Below, one piece after another: positions 7,340 through 7,916 of a stretch of DNA of 7,916 nt; the first letter of the stretch is position 1, and each line of letters starts with the position of its first letter. This stretch comes from Acidobacteriota bacterium (lineage in GTDB: Bacteria > Acidobacteriota > Vicinamibacteria > Vicinamibacterales > Fen-181). Where the stretch lies: NCBI GenBank assembly GCA_021779795.1, contig JAJXZZ010000137.1:1-7916 (forward strand), read 5' to 3'. The notes beneath the pieces were generated by a model. It did no database searches and was not told where the DNA came from. It saw only the letters and a program-made list of their open reading frames with translations. The translations under genes and the position numbers were made by a program.

Positions 7340-7345
7340 CCTCCT
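7340..7345 (-). promoter_or_regulatory. Ribosome binding site that sets the ureohydrolase GTG start
   Basis: A perfect AGGAGG on the minus strand stands five bases before GTG 7334. There is no nearby ATG, so this consensus site decides the start. Confidence 0.8.
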
Positions 7346-7349
7346 GTCA

Positions 7350-7374
7350 CAGGGCAAGGTTGAAGCCCTACCGG
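7350..7374 (+). repeat. Intergenic repeat element, copy 3, overlapping the membrane-protein stop codon
   Basis: The plus strand reads CAGGGCAAGGTTG, then AAGCCCTACCGG. Its last ten bases are the exact inverse of 6371-6380, and its core matches copy 1. GGGC (7352-7355) can pair with GCCC (7364-7367) as a short stem. The TAG stop of the small membrane protein (7368-7370 on the minus strand) is part of the element, so it sits between two co-directional genes and could lower read-through into the ureohydrolase gene. Confidence 0.5.
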
Positions 7375-7778
7375 ATCTCTTTGACCGACCGCCCGTAGAG
7401 CAGCGAGTAGTGCCTGTACTTCCCCGGCATGTGGGCGCCGACGCCGGCCAGGGCGACCACCGCGAACAGCAGCGGCACGCGCGCCGACCAGGCGAACGGG
7501 ATGACGCAGAGCACGGCGAGCTTGGCGATGACGACGAGGCCGCCGATCTGCGTGAGCCAGTCGAACGAGGTGTAGAGCTCGAGGCCGAACATGACGGCGC
7601 CGCTGGCGATGGCCACCCACAGCCACGGCAGCAGCGACGCGGCGGGCGCGCCGTAGAAATGGCCGCCGAGCAGCGTGCCGGTGGCGGCCAGGTGCACCGT
7701 CCTCGCGCTGACGTTCCAGGCGCGGGCGTGCGGGAAGCGGCGTCGGGGATCGGGCAGGAGGATCGCGCGCAGGTCCAT
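7368..7778 (-). CDS. Small integral membrane protein of unknown function (136 aa, about four helices)
   Basis: I do not recognise a named family. The protein starts with a short basic cytoplasmic-looking segment (residues 1-20, RRRFP), followed by probable membrane helices near 26-43, 48-69, 77-97 and 100-116. The tail is polar: HMPGKYRHYSLLYGRSVKEI. Gly-His-Phe-Tyr at 39-42, between the first two helices, and the HMPGKYRHYS motif with its clustered His, Arg and Tyr look conserved-type and might bind a ligand or cofactor, but no function follows from sequence alone. There is no signal cleavage site or lipobox. ATG 7778 is chosen because it opens the hydrophobic frame; no Shine-Dalgarno precedes it, which fits a leaderless message. 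It is the first gene of the minus-strand unit with the ureohydrolase. The overlapping frame 7312-7812 is Arg/Pro-rich and a shadow. Confidence 0.75.
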   Translation of the reverse strand: MDLRAILLPDPRRRFPHARAWNVSARTVHLAATGTLLGGHFYGAPAASLLPWLWVAIASGAVMFGLELYTSFDWLTQIGGLVVIAKLAVLCVIPFAWSARVPLLFAVVALAGVGAHMPGKYRHYSLLYGRSVKEIR

Positions 7779-7785
7779 GGCGCCC

Positions 7786-7791
7786 AGTGTA
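7786..7791 (-). promoter_or_regulatory. Possible -10 box for a leaderless transcript of the membrane-protein gene
   Basis: On the minus strand TACACT (four of six matches to TATAAT, with the key TA and final T) ends seven bases before ATG 7778. That spacing would put the transcription start at or next to the start codon. It agrees with the absence of a ribosome binding site. No convincing -35 box is seen; a TGAC lies in roughly the right area. Confidence 0.4.
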
Positions 7792-7797
7792 GCGTAT

Positions 7798-7821
7798 GAG
7801 GGGCGCCGTCACGCGCCCCTC
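7798..7821. terminator. Perfect 9-bp GC hairpin upstream of the membrane-protein gene
   Basis: GAGGGGCGC (7798-7806) pairs exactly with GCGCCCCTC (7813-7821) around the loop CGTCAC. There is no T-run on either side, so a rho-independent terminator is only one option. It lies just upstream of the possible -10 box and could instead be an operator or a repeat. The gene it might terminate would enter from beyond the right edge. Confidence 0.4.
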
Positions 7822-7916
7822 ACCCGGCCTGCGCTCGGCGGCCAGAGGTCCAGAGCCCCGCGCCCGCGCGGGGCCAGCCCACAGCGTTTCCCGGCTCGCG
7901 GGGCGGGCACGCCCAA
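7822..7916. other. Right-end sequence without a supportable gene
   Basis: Apart from the hairpin at 7855-7874 I see no start codon with a ribosome binding site, no recognisable protein segment and no RNA gene on either strand. It may be intergenic or the edge of a gene outside the window. Confidence 0.4.
7855..7874. other. Perfect 8-bp GC hairpin near the right edge
   Basis: GCCCCGCG (7855-7862) pairs with CGCGGGGC (7867-7874) around a CCCG loop. No T-run follows. In very GC-rich DNA such stems can arise by chance, so function is uncertain. Confidence 0.35.

Noticed and set aside
6729..7799. A 356-residue plus-strand open frame across the ureohydrolase and membrane-protein genes
   Set aside because: It is an antisense shadow; the minus-strand genes have intact motifs, plausible starts and a consensus ribosome binding site.

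Overview
This is a high-GC window (roughly 70% by eye) whose codon use strongly favours G or C at third positions. From about 600 onward it reads as one coherent bacterial chromosome segment. The gene content (exported GH38 alpha-mannosidase, PTS Enzyme I-EIIA fusion, ureohydrolase, small membrane protein) and the GC-rich intergenic repeats would suit a soil Acidobacteriota (Vicinamibacteria-like) or similar lineage. That is inference; no taxonomic marker gene is present.

The left end (1 to about 590) does not belong with the rest. On the minus strand it holds an internal piece of dihydroorotase (about 128-592) joined in frame to an internal piece of a CheA dimerisation domain (1-127). Both are broken in the middle of a domain. 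The dihydroorotase piece in turn butts against the start of the Enzyme I gene on the opposite strand, at a 12-bp palindrome. Three unrelated gene pieces in 600 bp with no spacers look like an assembly or library chimera, or less likely a real rearrangement scar.

The centre (573-6269, plus strand) is a probable two-gene operon. It has a PTS Enzyme I with a C-terminal fructose/mannitol-type EIIA domain, then after 30 bp and a good ribosome binding site a 1170-residue exported GH38 alpha-mannosidase. No EIIB, EIIC or complete HPr is visible, so a sugar-uptake role for the PTS protein cannot be shown here; a regulatory phosphorelay is equally possible. The pairing suggests, but does not prove, a link to mannoside use.

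The right part (6387-7778, minus strand) is a second short transcription unit: a small four-helix membrane protein of unknown function, then 33 bp downstream an agmatinase/guanidinobutyrase-family ureohydrolase. It converges on the mannosidase gene. The 117-bp convergent spacer contains a run of degenerate 7-bp repeats and part of a pair of inverted repeat elements. A third related element lies between the two minus-strand genes, and two of these elements contain the stop codon of the adjacent gene. The last 138 bp holds a possible leaderless promoter and two strong GC hairpins but no gene I can support.

I see no tRNA, rRNA, CRISPR array, insertion sequence or recognisable novel defence or biosynthetic system. 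The items most worth checking are the chimeric left end and the intergenic repeat family.
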